A stretch of DNA of 24,571 nucleotides from DATDUP01 sp035290345 (GCA_035290345.1 DATDUP010000022.1:1-24571); one strand, 5' to 3'; positions 14,361-23,587 are shown, numbered from the stretch's first letter. Notes: generated by a model not told the origin, from the sequence alone. Program-made: numbers and translations.

Positions 14361-15779
14361 ATGAAACGTTCTGAGATATTTTTTATGGTTCTCCAGGTTC
14401 CCCTGGACTTTCTTCTTCTGGTTTTAGCTGGGATTAGCGCCTTTTATCTGCGGTTTACCAATTGGGCGGTTTCCTTGAAGCCAGTCTTGTTTACTTTGAC
14501 TTTAGGGGATTACTTGGAAATTGTCAGTATCACCGCTCTGGTCTGGTTATTGATTTTTGCACTTTCTGGGTTATATTCAGTGGATCCGAATCGTAAACTC
14601 TCTCGAGATTTGACCCGAGTTATTTTAGCTTGTTCTACTGGGTTGGCTGTTGTCGCTTTATATATCATGTTTACTCAACAGCTGTTTGACTCTCGGTTTT
14701 TGGTAGCCGCGAGCTGGGTTTTTTCTGTAGTCTATGTAAGTAGTGGTCGGATGTTAATGCGTGGTTTAAAAGGGGTCGGTTATCGTCTGGGTTGGGGTCT
14801 GCGTCGGATTGTCATTATCGGCTCAGATGAAATTGCCGGGCAAATCACCAGAGTGCTACAGACGCGGAAAGAGCTGGGGTATGTTGTTGTGGGTACATTT
14901 CCTCGGTTTGACTTGGGTTTAGAAAAACAATTGGATAAGCTGAAAATTGACGAATTGTTATTCACCAACCCGAAGGCCAAAGAAAAAGAGGCGTTGGGTG
15001 CAATAAATTATTGTGATCAGAACCACAAGGTGTTTAAATATTCGGCTGATCTTTTTTCCACTTATTCCACGCATATGGCTGTCAGCCCGTTGGCCGGCGT
15101 ACCAGTAGTGGAGTTGAAACGAACGCCATTAGAGGGTTGGGGAAGAGTGGCCAAACGTATTTGTGATGTGATTTTTAGCTTGATAATTTTAGTGGTAGCC
15201 AGTCCTTTATTGTTATTGATTGCGGTAATTATTTTATTAGAAACTGGCCGGCCGGTGATCTATAAAAATAGACGAGTCGGTTTACGAGGACGGGAGTATT
15301 ATACTTTTAAGTTCCGTTCCATGTATCAAAAAGATTCTACTGGTGACCAATTTGGTCGGGCAGGAAGGAATGCTGAAAAACGGGAGGCCGAATTGATTGA
15401 ACGCTTGAATTCCCGCACCGGTCCGATTTATAAAATCGCTAGCGATCCGCGAGTGACGCGTTTCGGTCGTTTCCTTCGGCGTTGGAGTTTAGATGAACTA
15501 CCTCAGTTTTTTAATGTCTTAGCTGGGTCTATGAGTATTGTCGGCCCCCGCCCCCATCAACCGAGGGAAGTAGAACAGTACCAACACGAATATCCCAAGG
15601 TTTTCATTCTCAAACCTGGGATTACTGGTCTGGCCCAAATTTCTGGACGGAGCGATTTGTCTTTTGTCGAAGAGATAAATTTGGATATTTTCTATATTGA
15701 ACGTTGGGGCCTGTTATTGGATTTCATTATTTTCATCAAAACCCCGTTTGTTTTATTTAGGCGCCGTCGCGCCCTTTAG
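14361..15779 (+). CDS. Polyprenyl-phosphate glycosyl-1-phosphate transferase (WbaP/WcaJ-type initiating sugar transferase)
   Basis: 472 aa integral membrane enzyme that starts a surface glycan by moving a sugar-1-phosphate from a nucleotide sugar to undecaprenyl phosphate. Four N-terminal membrane helices (residues ~7-27, 48-70, 82-105, 113-133) are followed by a Rossmann-like CoA-binding-type domain beginning RRIVIIGSDEIAG (~146). A re-entrant helix (~267-292, after KRICD) then leads into the catalytic domain. That domain shows YTFKFRSM, the Asp-Glu dyad in WSLDELPQF (D378-E379), SIVGPRP, KPGITGLAQISGRS and the LDIFYIERW segment. This matches the full-length WbaP class and not the small PglC type. 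The sugar specificity cannot be read. It is the first gene of an operon with three glycosyltransferases. The ATG has no SD. Confidence 0.94.
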   Translation: MKRSEIFFMVLQVPLDFLLLVLAGISAFYLRFTNWAVSLKPVLFTLTLGDYLEIVSITALVWLLIFALSGLYSVDPNRKLSRDLTRVILACSTGLAVVALYIMFTQQLFDSRFLVAASWVFSVVYVSSGRMLMRGLKGVGYRLGWGLRRIVIIGSDEIAGQITRVLQTRKELGYVVVGTFPRFDLGLEKQLDKLKIDELLFTNPKAKEKEALGAINYCDQNHKVFKYSADLFSTYSTHMAVSPLAGVPVVELKRTPLEGWGRVAKRICDVIFSLIILVVASPLLLLIAVIILLETGRPVIYKNRRVGLRGREYYTFKFRSMYQKDSTGDQFGRAGRNAEKREAELIERLNSRTGPIYKIASDPRVTRFGRFLRRWSLDELPQFFNVLAGSMSIVGPRPHQPREVEQYQHEYPKVFILKPGITGLAQISGRSDLSFVEEINLDIFYIERWGLLLDFIIFIKTPFVLFRRRRAL

Positions 15780-15782
15780 CCT

Positions 15783-16907
15783 ATGCGTTTGGCTTTGGTT
15801 CATGATTATCTGGCCCAGGATGGGGGAGCAGAAAGAGTGTTGGCGGCTATGCATGAAATTTGGCCGGAAGCGCCGATTTTTGTGCTTTTTCATGATGCCA
15901 AGAAATTGCCGTATTTTACTGGCAAGGATATCAGAGAGTCTTTCCTCGCCCGATTGCCTTGGGGACGGACTAAATTTCAATGGTATTTGCCTTTTATGCC
16001 CTTGGCTACTGAAAGACACAATTTGCATGATTATGATGTGGTTTTGTCTTCTACCAGTGCCTTTGCCAAAGGAGTTTTGACTCGTCCTCAAACTTTGCAT
16101 ATTTCTTATTGTCATACCCCCACTCGTTATCTTTGGACAGATACTCATGAGTATATTGAAGACTTGAAGTATAATCGATTGATTAAAGCGTTTTTGCCGA
16201 CTCTTATTCATCGTTTGCGGCTTTGGGACAGTATGAGTGTTGGTCGGGTAGACCATTTTGTGGCTAATTCCGGAACAGTGCGTAACCGCATCCAGAAATA
16301 TTATCGGCGAGAAAGTGATATTATCTATCCGCCGGTCAATGTCGATCGTTTTCACATTAGCCATGATTTGGGCGATTATTATCTGGCGGGTGGCCGGCTG
16401 GTGCCCTACAAACGTTTTGATTTATTGGTTGCAGCTTTCAATCGTCTGGGTTGGCCATTGAAGATTTTTGGTACTGGTCCACAGATGGAGGAGTTAAAAA
16501 AAAGCGCCAAGCCCAACATTGAGTTTTTGGGTCGGGTTACTGATGAAGAAAAGGCCGAGCTATATTCCCACGCTCGGGCGTTCTTGCATCCCCAAGTAGA
16601 AGATTTGGGTATTACCCCAATTGAATCTATGGCTTCCGGTCGACCGGTGATTGCCTATCCTATCGGCGGGGTGACCGAAACCGTCATCCCCCAAGAAACG
16701 GGTATATTTTTTACTGAACAAACTTGGGAGTCATTGTTGGATACTTTATTGCATTTCAATTATGAGAATTGGGATAGCGCCAAGATTAGAGAACACGCTG
16801 GCCGCTATGATGTACATTTATTTAAGGACAAGATTCGTCGTTATGTGGACGACCGCTATACTGAGTTTCAACGGGGTTTGAATCAATGTCTGTTAGATAT
16901 TCGTTGA
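15783..16907 (+). CDS. GT4-family glycosyltransferase (first of three)
   Basis: 374 aa cytosolic GT-B enzyme, likely retaining, adding a sugar from a nucleotide donor to the lipid-linked glycan. The N-terminus MRLALVHDYLAQDGGAERVL is the typical GT4 acceptor-domain start with GGAE. Then come YCHTPTRYLWTD, VDHFVANSGTVRNRI, YPPVNVDRF and, in the donor domain, YLAGGRLVPYKRFDLLVAAF. The catalytic E-x7-E element is EDLGITPIES, and GRPVIAYPIGGVTETV follows. It resembles mannosyl- or rhamnosyltransferases of O-antigen clusters; the exact sugar is unknown. It starts 3 nt after the sugar transferase stop; no SD. It is more diverged from the other two glycosyltransferases than those are from each other. 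Confidence 0.92.
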   Translation: MRLALVHDYLAQDGGAERVLAAMHEIWPEAPIFVLFHDAKKLPYFTGKDIRESFLARLPWGRTKFQWYLPFMPLATERHNLHDYDVVLSSTSAFAKGVLTRPQTLHISYCHTPTRYLWTDTHEYIEDLKYNRLIKAFLPTLIHRLRLWDSMSVGRVDHFVANSGTVRNRIQKYYRRESDIIYPPVNVDRFHISHDLGDYYLAGGRLVPYKRFDLLVAAFNRLGWPLKIFGTGPQMEELKKSAKPNIEFLGRVTDEEKAELYSHARAFLHPQVEDLGITPIESMASGRPVIAYPIGGVTETVIPQETGIFFTEQTWESLLDTLLHFNYENWDSAKIREHAGRYDVHLFKDKIRRYVDDRYTEFQRGLNQCLLDIR

Positions 16908-16915
16908 TTAAATGT

Positions 16916-18052
16916 ATGCAAATAGGTATTGATATCCGTTGTCTCCAGTCTCGAGAAAAGACTGGGGTGGGAGAATATGCTGAAGGATTACTGACGGCCT
17001 TGTTTGCTCAGGATAAGTCTAATGATTACTGGCTATTTTCTAACGGCCGGAAGAACACTGACCGAGTTGTTCAACGTTGGGCCCAGTCGAACGTCCATTA
17101 TGCCCATACCACTTTTCCCAATAAATTACTCAATTTTCTTCTGGCCATCGGTTTGACTAAAATTGACCGACGATTAGCCCGGGCCGGGGTTCCCTCTTTA
17201 GATATTTTTTTGTCTTTGAATTTGAATTTTTTACGTTTGGGTTCGAAGGTCAAACATATATTGGTAATTCATGATCTATCTTTCATTTTTTTCCCTCAAT
17301 GTTTTACTCGTCGTCAACGCTGGTGGCATTATTTTATCCGAGCATACCGCCAATGCCAGAAAGCGAAGAAAATTATTGCCCCATCTTTCAATACTAAAAA
17401 TGATTTGCAACAGGCTTTCGGTCTGGCCGGAGAGAAAATTGAAGTGGTGCGCCCCGGGCTTTGCCCGTTGATATTGGCGGGGACGACCGAAGCGGATAAA
17501 GCCAGGGTAAAAGAGAAATACGGATTGGTTGGAAAAATGATTTTATTTTTAGGTACTCTGGAGCCGCGCAAAAATTTAGTTAGTCTTCTGCTAGCTTTTT
17601 CTCATAGTAGTTTGGCTAAGACCGGTTTAACTTTAGTTATCGCGGGAGCTGGTGGTTGGAAAAACGAGCGAGAGAAAGAATTGTTATCCAAAATTTCTGG
17701 CACGCGTTTGCTCGGATATGTGGCTGATACTGACAAGGCCGCGCTTTATGCCCAGGCTGAGTTTTTTGTCTACCCCAGTCTTTACGAAGGTTTTGGTTTT
17801 CCTCCGCTCGAGGCGATGGCCATGGGCACTCCGGTCATTGTCAGCGCTCGTTCCTCTTTGACCGAAGTAGTGGGGCAGGCTGGTTATTATGTAAATCCGA
17901 GACAGGTGGAGGAAATAGCAGCAGCTTTAAAAACAATGGCCGCAGATTCGATCTTGCGGGAGAGTCTGGCGAGGGCTGGTCAAGAACGTGCTCGCAGTTT
18001 TTCTTGGGATGTGGCCGCCCAACAGGTTATCAACCTAATTTCTTCAGTATGA
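16916..18052 (+). CDS. GT4-family glycosyltransferase (second of three)
   Basis: 378 aa from ATG 16916, which yields the standard start MQIGIDIRCLQ; an upstream in-frame ATG at 16886 lies inside the previous gene and adds ten unlike residues. GT-B fold: GVGEYAEGLL near the N-terminus, HILVIHDLSFIFFP, KIIAPSFNTKNDL, donor-domain start ILFLGTLEPRKNL, LLGYVADTDKAALYAQA, and the nucleotide-sugar E-x7-E motif EGFGFPPLEAMAMGTPVI. These are the hallmarks of the GT4 branch with EGFGxPPLE, often mannosyltransferases. Its TGA stop overlaps the next ATG by 4 nt (ATGA), and the next gene is a clear relative, suggesting an old tandem duplication. Confidence 0.93.
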   Translation: MQIGIDIRCLQSREKTGVGEYAEGLLTALFAQDKSNDYWLFSNGRKNTDRVVQRWAQSNVHYAHTTFPNKLLNFLLAIGLTKIDRRLARAGVPSLDIFLSLNLNFLRLGSKVKHILVIHDLSFIFFPQCFTRRQRWWHYFIRAYRQCQKAKKIIAPSFNTKNDLQQAFGLAGEKIEVVRPGLCPLILAGTTEADKARVKEKYGLVGKMILFLGTLEPRKNLVSLLLAFSHSSLAKTGLTLVIAGAGGWKNEREKELLSKISGTRLLGYVADTDKAALYAQAEFFVYPSLYEGFGFPPLEAMAMGTPVIVSARSSLTEVVGQAGYYVNPRQVEEIAAALKTMAADSILRESLARAGQERARSFSWDVAAQQVINLISSV

Positions 18053-19158
18053 AAATTGGTATTGACGCCCGTCTCTATGGTTCTGGTTTTGGCTTGGCCC
18101 GATATGTACGGGAATTGGTAGATGGTTTAGTCCAGGACAAGGAAAATGAATACGTATTTTTCTTGCGTAAAGAAAATTTTGATCTGGTCCCGACCCCCAG
18201 TCGAGGAAAAAAAGTTTTAGCTGATATTCCCTGGTATTCTTTCGCTGAGCAACTGAAGATGGGGCGAATAATTGATCAGGAGAAATTGGATTTGGTGCAC
18301 TGTCCCCATTGGAATGTGCCGTTGTTGTCGCGATCACCTTTGGTCATGACCATTCATGACTTGATTATGTTTCATTTTCCTCGGCCAGAAGCCACTACTC
18401 TCGGTCCAGTGCGTTTTTGGCTGAAAGATCAGGCCCATCGTTTTATCTTACAACAAGCCGCTCGACGGGCTAGGCGGATCATCACTACTAGCGAGTTCAC
18501 CAAACAAGATTTGTTGGCCCATCTCCGGCTCAATCCGGAAAAAATTACAGTTTTATACCAAGCCCCTTTTACTTCTGTGGTTGATCCTGTCGTATCAAGT
18601 AGGGTGAAAGAAAAAGTAGGGGAACGTCCATATGGGTTATATGTTGGGGCCTGTTATCCGCATAAGAATGTGGATGCTTTGTTGCGGGCTTGGTCACTAG
18701 TAAGAGAAAAGACCGCTGAGAAATATCAATTAGTTTTGGTCGGGCCGGATAATTATTTTTCTCAACGCCTGCGGTCTGGGGTTGAGTACCACTCCTTAGG
18801 AGAAGGAGTAAAATTTCTTGGTCCGGTTTCTGATGCTGAACTTGTGACCCTGTATCAGGGGGCTAGGCTCTTTGTCTATCCTAGTCTCTATGAAGGTTTT
18901 GGTTTACCACCCTTGGAAGCCATGGCTCATAACCTGCCAGTAGTTTGTTCTAATGCCAGTTGTTTGCCAGAAGTGGTTGGAGAGGCAGCTTTATATTTCG
19001 ACCCGAGTAATGAGATACAAATGGCCGAGGTTATTATTCGCGGTCTAGAAGATGAGGATTGTCGTTGGCAATTACAAGAAGCGGGAAAAGAAAATCTGGG
19101 TCGTTTTTCTCAGGAGAAGTTTAGACAGCAAACCAAAGAAGTATACCGGTCTATTTGA
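18049..19158 (+). CDS. GT4-family glycosyltransferase (third of three)
   Basis: 369 aa from the ATG at 18049 that overlaps the previous stop. It shares the plan of its neighbour: MKIGIDARLYGSGFGLARYV, LVMTIHDLIMFHFP, RIITTSEFTKQDLL, GLYVGACYPHKNVDALLRAW in the donor domain, VKFLGPVSDAELVTLYQGA, and PSLYEGFGLPPLEAMAHNLP. The identical PSLYEGFG and PPLEAMA blocks in both genes point to paralogy, with overall divergence large enough to expect different acceptors or linkages. It is the last gene of the glycan operon; a terminator begins 12 nt downstream. No flippase or polymerase gene is visible nearby. Confidence 0.93.
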   Translation: MKIGIDARLYGSGFGLARYVRELVDGLVQDKENEYVFFLRKENFDLVPTPSRGKKVLADIPWYSFAEQLKMGRIIDQEKLDLVHCPHWNVPLLSRSPLVMTIHDLIMFHFPRPEATTLGPVRFWLKDQAHRFILQQAARRARRIITTSEFTKQDLLAHLRLNPEKITVLYQAPFTSVVDPVVSSRVKEKVGERPYGLYVGACYPHKNVDALLRAWSLVREKTAEKYQLVLVGPDNYFSQRLRSGVEYHSLGEGVKFLGPVSDAELVTLYQGARLFVYPSLYEGFGLPPLEAMAHNLPVVCSNASCLPEVVGEAALYFDPSNEIQMAEVIIRGLEDEDCRWQLQEAGKENLGRFSQEKFRQQTKEVYRSI

Positions 19159-19170
19159 TTCAATACTATA

Positions 19171-19206
19171 CCGCCATCCACAATTAGGGGGTGGCGGGTT
19201 TTTTTT
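19171..19206 (+). terminator. Intrinsic terminator of the glycan operon
   Basis: CCGCCATCC (19171-19179) pairs with GGGTGGCGG (19189-19197, one G-U), followed by eight T (19199-19206). Confidence 0.9.
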
Positions 19207-19218
19207 CTGGTAAAAAAG

Positions 19219-19227
19219 TGGTAAAAT
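19219..19227 (+). promoter_or_regulatory. Extended -10 promoter for the DUF4012 operon
   Basis: TGGTAAAAT (19219-19227) matches the extended -10 form TGn-TAnnnT. The T run of the preceding terminator sits where a -35 would be. A small GC hairpin (CCGGG/CCCGG, 19242-19255) lies in the ~40-nt leader. Confidence 0.5.
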
Positions 19228-19271
19228 ACATAAAGAGATAACCGGGCCAGCCCGGATTTTGCAGTATTTCC

Positions 19272-21683
19272 ATGCCAGTCAAAAAAAATAGAAAAAAATA
19301 TTGTTGTTCCGCCTGTGGCCAAGCCGGCCATGATCGACGTAGCTGTCCGGAAAAACGGTCAATCGGCCAATCAGTATGGGTAAATTTTGCCCGTCCTCAT
19401 TCCCGTTCGCCGCATTTGGTAGATCTTCGTCCGGAGACTGAAAATACGGTTTTTAAAGAGGTGGAAGCCTTTACGGAATTAAGAACACCGCATCGTCAAC
19501 GCGAGGTGGTAGATTTTGCGGCCATGGTGCGTCTTGCTAATCAGAAGAGGTTAAAGGAAATACCGCCATTACCAAGAGTGGAAAAAAAGATAGTGGCAAA
19601 GGAGAGACCGAAAAAGGATTGGGCAGTTTCTGTAAAATCCTGGAGTGACAAAGGCTGGGACAAAATGTTCGGTTGGAAAATTAACTGGGTACGATTTGCT
19701 TATGCCAGTGTCGCTGCTTGTCTTTTGGTGGCCGTGCCTTTTCCCGCTATTGGCTATTATCAAAAGCTGAAAGTGGCTAATAATCTTGTTGTTGAACAGA
19801 GCACTAATGCCTTTTTAGCTTTGCAATCTTCTACCGTGGCCGCATTCAACGCTGATTTTGTTCAGGCCCAGACTGATTTAAATTTGGCTTTAGATGCTTT
19901 TGGCCAGACAGAAAATTTATTGGAGAAAGATTATCAAGCCCTGGTGTATGTCGCCAGTCTATTGCCGGTCGTCGGCAAGCAGGTGAGTAGTCGTCAAAAT
20001 TTATTGCAGGCCGGTCACCATTTGGCCTTAGGCAATACTTATTTGGTTAAAGGAGTGGGGGAAGTATCCGGGGGAAGTGCCGGCGCCCTCACTGACCAGC
20101 TGGCCATCTTCCGTAATCATTTGCAAGGGGCCTTGCCTGAATATGAAAAAGCATTGGAAGATTTGGGGGCGATTGACAGTCAAACAATACCAGTGGAGTA
20201 TCAACAATCTTTTGGCGAGTTTCAAATTTTGTTTGCCACCTTTGTTGATGATTTACAGGATTTGATTTCTTTGATTGATTCATTGAACCTGGTCTTTGGC
20301 AGTCAGGATTTTCGCCGTTATCTGATCGTTTTTCAGAATAATCATGAATTGCGTCCAACTGGTGGGTTTATGGGCAGTTACGCAATTTTAGATGTGCAGA
20401 AAGGTAAGATTTTAAATCTGGACATACCGGGCGGAGGCACTTATGCCATTCAAGGACAATTGGACAAATATCTCAAACCGCCATTGCCTTTGCAGTTAGT
20501 GAATGATCGTTGGGAGTTCCAAGACGCCAACTGGTTTCCAGATTTTGCGGTTTCTGCTCAAAAAATTTCTTGGTTTTATCAACATGGCCGACAAGTGACA
20601 GTGGATGGTGTGATCGCGATCAATGCTTCAATCTTGGAAAGACTATTGTCAGTTATTGGTCCAGTCAGTCATGAGCGTTTGGGAGAAGTGGATCAGACTA
20701 ATGTTTTGGCCTCTTTGCAAGTCGAGGTGGAAGCAGAAGAAAATCGAGCCACCGGCGCTCCTAAGGCAATTTTGTCAGATTTAGCTGGTCAGTTTTTTTC
20801 TCGTTTGCAGAATTTGGATAAGATAAATTTGGTGCGGCTTTTGACAGAATTGAATGCGGCTTTGGCCGAGAAAGAGATTCAGGTGTATTTTAAGGATGAA
20901 TTTTTGGAAAGAAAAATGGCCGAGTTCGGAGTGACCGGAGAACTGGCCACGGTGGGGCCGAATCAGGACTATTTATTCGTAGTGAATACCAATATCAGAG
21001 GTTTGAAATCCGATGCCAAGATCCAGCAACAGATAGAGCATCAGGCAGTTATTCAAGAGGATGGGACGGTAGTGGATACAGTGGTAATCAAACGCACTCA
21101 TCTTGGCGAGGCTGGAGAAAAATATTATGGCAATGACAATATTGATTATGTTCGTTTGTATGTTCCGGCCGGAGCGGAATTGATTGCGGCCGGTGGTTTT
21201 TCTTACCCGCCCGAAGAGGAATTTTCCGTTCCGGAAGACTGGTACGAGGATGATGATGATCTATCTTTGTATGAGAAAGAAGAGGCCGTTCATGCTCAGA
21301 CCGGAACACGGATTACGAGAGAGTTTTCCAAAACAGCCTTTGGTAATTGGTTGATTACCCAACCAGGAGAAACGAGCGCTGCTTATTTCACCTACCGTCT
21401 GCCTTTTTCAGTGCTGGGACAAGAGGATTCAACTAATGGTTTACCGGCTTGGGCCCAGGCGCTTGTCAACCAAGCCATAAAGCCCGCTTCCCGATATAGT
21501 TTGTACGTGCAAAAGCAGTCCGGAATAAAGAGTGATTTTTCTACCACCATCATTTATCCAAACGGCTGGCAGCCGGTCTGGTCCATGGATAGTGAATTGG
21601 ATTTAGCCCAGAATGGTGCTTCTCAAGATTTGGTTTTAGCGACGGATCACCTCTTTGGTTTAGTAATGGAAAAAATAAAATAA
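19272..21683 (+). CDS. DUF4012 membrane protein with an N-terminal CCHC zinc knuckle
   Basis: 803 aa. Residues 12-25 form a perfect CX2CX4HX4C zinc knuckle (CSACGQAGHDRRSC) in a basic N-terminus. A charged linker follows, then one membrane helix at ~141-163 (VRFAYASVAACLLVAVPFPA), so the knuckle should be cytoplasmic and the rest outside. A helical segment spans ~170-345. The DUF4012 signature follows at ~347-370: DFRRYLIVFQNNHELRPTGG then FMGSY, with NWFPDFAVSAQKISWFY further on. The C-terminal ~300 residues look beta-rich with an acidic stretch (EDWYEDDDD). No Cys is present after the membrane helix. DUF4012 proteins are common in Patescibacteria and Gram-positives near exopolysaccharide genes; their role is unknown. 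The start ATG 19272 has no SD. The partner gene follows 1 nt later. Confidence 0.88.
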   Translation: MPVKKNRKKYCCSACGQAGHDRRSCPEKRSIGQSVWVNFARPHSRSPHLVDLRPETENTVFKEVEAFTELRTPHRQREVVDFAAMVRLANQKRLKEIPPLPRVEKKIVAKERPKKDWAVSVKSWSDKGWDKMFGWKINWVRFAYASVAACLLVAVPFPAIGYYQKLKVANNLVVEQSTNAFLALQSSTVAAFNADFVQAQTDLNLALDAFGQTENLLEKDYQALVYVASLLPVVGKQVSSRQNLLQAGHHLALGNTYLVKGVGEVSGGSAGALTDQLAIFRNHLQGALPEYEKALEDLGAIDSQTIPVEYQQSFGEFQILFATFVDDLQDLISLIDSLNLVFGSQDFRRYLIVFQNNHELRPTGGFMGSYAILDVQKGKILNLDIPGGGTYAIQGQLDKYLKPPLPLQLVNDRWEFQDANWFPDFAVSAQKISWFYQHGRQVTVDGVIAINASILERLLSVIGPVSHERLGEVDQTNVLASLQVEVEAEENRATGAPKAILSDLAGQFFSRLQNLDKINLVRLLTELNAALAEKEIQVYFKDEFLERKMAEFGVTGELATVGPNQDYLFVVNTNIRGLKSDAKIQQQIEHQAVIQEDGTVVDTVVIKRTHLGEAGEKYYGNDNIDYVRLYVPAGAELIAAGGFSYPPEEEFSVPEDWYEDDDDLSLYEKEEAVHAQTGTRITREFSKTAFGNWLITQPGETSAAYFTYRLPFSVLGQEDSTNGLPAWAQALVNQAIKPASRYSLYVQKQSGIKSDFSTTIIYPNGWQPVWSMDSELDLAQNGASQDLVLATDHLFGLVMEKIK

Positions 21684-21684
21684 T

Positions 21685-23583
21685 ATGCCGATAGATAATA
21701 AACAGACTTCAGAAGAAAATCCGGAGCCTCAGTTTTACAAAAAAGAATTGCCTAACAAAGGGTCAGGACATTCGGTGGTAAAAAAGCGGGGGAAGCAGTC
21801 TGGAGCGAAAAAGCATGAGGAAAAAATAACTAAGGAGTTGGAATCCATTTACGCGAACGAGGATGGTTCTTTGCCCGACATGGGAGATTTTGAATTTAAA
21901 AAACGAGGCCGTTTGGGCCCAGCCCTGGCTGCTCTTTTGTTTTCTTGTGTTTTTTTAGGGGCCGTAGTGTGGGTCGGACTTTTCTTTTTTAATCCGCGCG
22001 GACAATTTTCTGAAAAAGATGTTACTCTGTCTGTTTCCGGTGATAATCAAGTGGTGGCCGGGGAAGAAGTTACTTATCGTTTTCGGTTTCGCAACAATCA
22101 GTCTGTGCCCTTGGAAAAGGCGTTTTTGGAGGTGCGTTTTCCAGCGGGTTTTGTTCTGACCGAAACGAGTCGGGCTTTGGTACCAGGAAGTCAGGATAAA
22201 TGGGACTTGGGAACGATTTTGCCCCAAGACGGTGATTACATTGATATTCGTGGTCGGATGTATGGCAGTATTAGTGAGAAACAGTCTTTCCGATTGTTTT
22301 TGAATTACCAGCCAGCGAATTTTAGTTCCTTGTTTCAAAATGCAGCCAATTTCAATATCGAAGTTGTGGATTCATTAGCTAAATTTTCTGTGTCCGCACC
22401 CCCTGAAATCACTGGCGGAGGAGAAGTGGAAATGATTGTGGATATTGAAAAACCAGAACAAGATTTAACCAACTTGGCTTTGGTGGTTGAGCCGCATGAG
22501 AGTTTTAGCGTGAAGTCTTCTGAACCGACCAAGGATGTTGACCAGGATCAGCAATGGTCTCTAGCCTCTTTGAACGAGGCCCAGCAGATCATAATCAAGG
22601 GCGTGTTTCAGGATAATGGCCAAACCGAAGAACAATTGGTTTTCAAATTGGTCGGTTGGAAAGACGAAAAGCATGAAGGCGAACCCTTTGTTTACGCTGT
22701 CCAGACCTTGGTGTTCAAGATGATCAAGACGGATTTGGCGGTGAGTTTGGCGGTGAACGGGAGTACCAAGGATTTTTCTGCTGTTCCTGGTGAAGTTTTA
22801 AACAGTAGTTTGGTGATAAAAAATATTGGCCAGACAATGGCCAAGGATATTGGTATCAGAATGGTTTTTGAGGCTCCGGCGGCCAGTGAAAAATCTTTGT
22901 TAGACTGGGCCTCACTGACTGATCCGTTTCAGGGAGATATCAAAGGCGAACAATTAAACGACAGCTGGCGTCGGGGGACGATTAGCTGGGATAAGGGGGA
23001 GATAAAAAAACTGGCTTCTTTGGCTCCTGGCGAAGAATTTACGCTGGATCTTGGTCTACCCATTAAAGATTCGGGGGATGTTGATCTGACTAAATTTTCC
23101 GGATATTATTTAACTGTTTTGAGTGAGGTTTCTTACCACAATGGCCAAGAAACGAAAATTTTGTTGGCCAGTCCATTAAAAATTACCGTCAATTCGGATT
23201 TGAGTTTTGAAGCTCGGGACAAAGAGAGTAAAGATCAACAAAACCAAGAGACGCATACCGTCACTTGGTTGTTGGCCAATAGCTTTCATGAGTTGAGCAA
23301 CATCATTGTGGAGGCAGAATTGTACGGATCAGTGGTCTGGCAAGAAAAGGACTTGGTGGTGCCAGCTGGCAAGGTGGAGTATGATTCAGCCAAGAAGATT
23401 GTCCGTTGGAAAATTGATCAGTGGCCAGTGAGTATTGATGTCTTGGCTTTGCAGTTTGTAATTGGCTTGACTGAGAATCCTTCTCAGACTAATTTAACCT
23501 CTAAGGTGAAAATTCAGGCTCAGGACACTATTACCGGAGAAACAATTGTCTTGGCGGGTAAGGAAATACTTTTGTCACCGTAA
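21685..23583 (+). CDS. Single-span surface protein with DUF11/CARDB-like beta-sandwich domains
   Basis: 632 aa, same topology as its neighbour: a Lys/Glu-rich cytoplasmic tail (1-76), one membrane helix at ~79-102 and a large outer region. The outer part reads as tandem immunoglobulin-like modules. The first (~110-225) has the DUF11-like pattern VTLSVSGDNQVVAGEEVTYR, then FRFRNNQ and LEVRFPAGF. A second lies at ~230-345. A third begins DLAVSLAVNGSTKDFSAVPG with LVIKNIGQTMAKDIGI (CARDB/DUF11-like), and a fourth runs to the end. There is no LPxTG or other sorting signal and no extracellular Cys. Starting at the TAATATG junction after the DUF4012 gene, it is probably coexpressed and may act with it at the cell surface. 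Domain family calls are by pattern only. Confidence 0.75.
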   Translation: MPIDNKQTSEENPEPQFYKKELPNKGSGHSVVKKRGKQSGAKKHEEKITKELESIYANEDGSLPDMGDFEFKKRGRLGPALAALLFSCVFLGAVVWVGLFFFNPRGQFSEKDVTLSVSGDNQVVAGEEVTYRFRFRNNQSVPLEKAFLEVRFPAGFVLTETSRALVPGSQDKWDLGTILPQDGDYIDIRGRMYGSISEKQSFRLFLNYQPANFSSLFQNAANFNIEVVDSLAKFSVSAPPEITGGGEVEMIVDIEKPEQDLTNLALVVEPHESFSVKSSEPTKDVDQDQQWSLASLNEAQQIIIKGVFQDNGQTEEQLVFKLVGWKDEKHEGEPFVYAVQTLVFKMIKTDLAVSLAVNGSTKDFSAVPGEVLNSSLVIKNIGQTMAKDIGIRMVFEAPAASEKSLLDWASLTDPFQGDIKGEQLNDSWRRGTISWDKGEIKKLASLAPGEEFTLDLGLPIKDSGDVDLTKFSGYYLTVLSEVSYHNGQETKILLASPLKITVNSDLSFEARDKESKDQQNQETHTVTWLLANSFHELSNIIVEAELYGSVVWQEKDLVVPAGKVEYDSAKKIVRWKIDQWPVSIDVLALQFVIGLTENPSQTNLTSKVKIQAQDTITGETIVLAGKEILLSP

Positions 23584-23587
23584 AATT

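Noticed and set aside
15753..16364. 203-codon minus-strand open frame
   Set aside because: Antisense to a well-supported GT4 gene, with no recognisable motif.
19242..19255. GC-rich palindrome in the DUF4012 gene leader as an operator
   Set aside because: A 5-bp stem with a 4-nt loop is too short to claim a regulatory role; it is mentioned only with the promoter.
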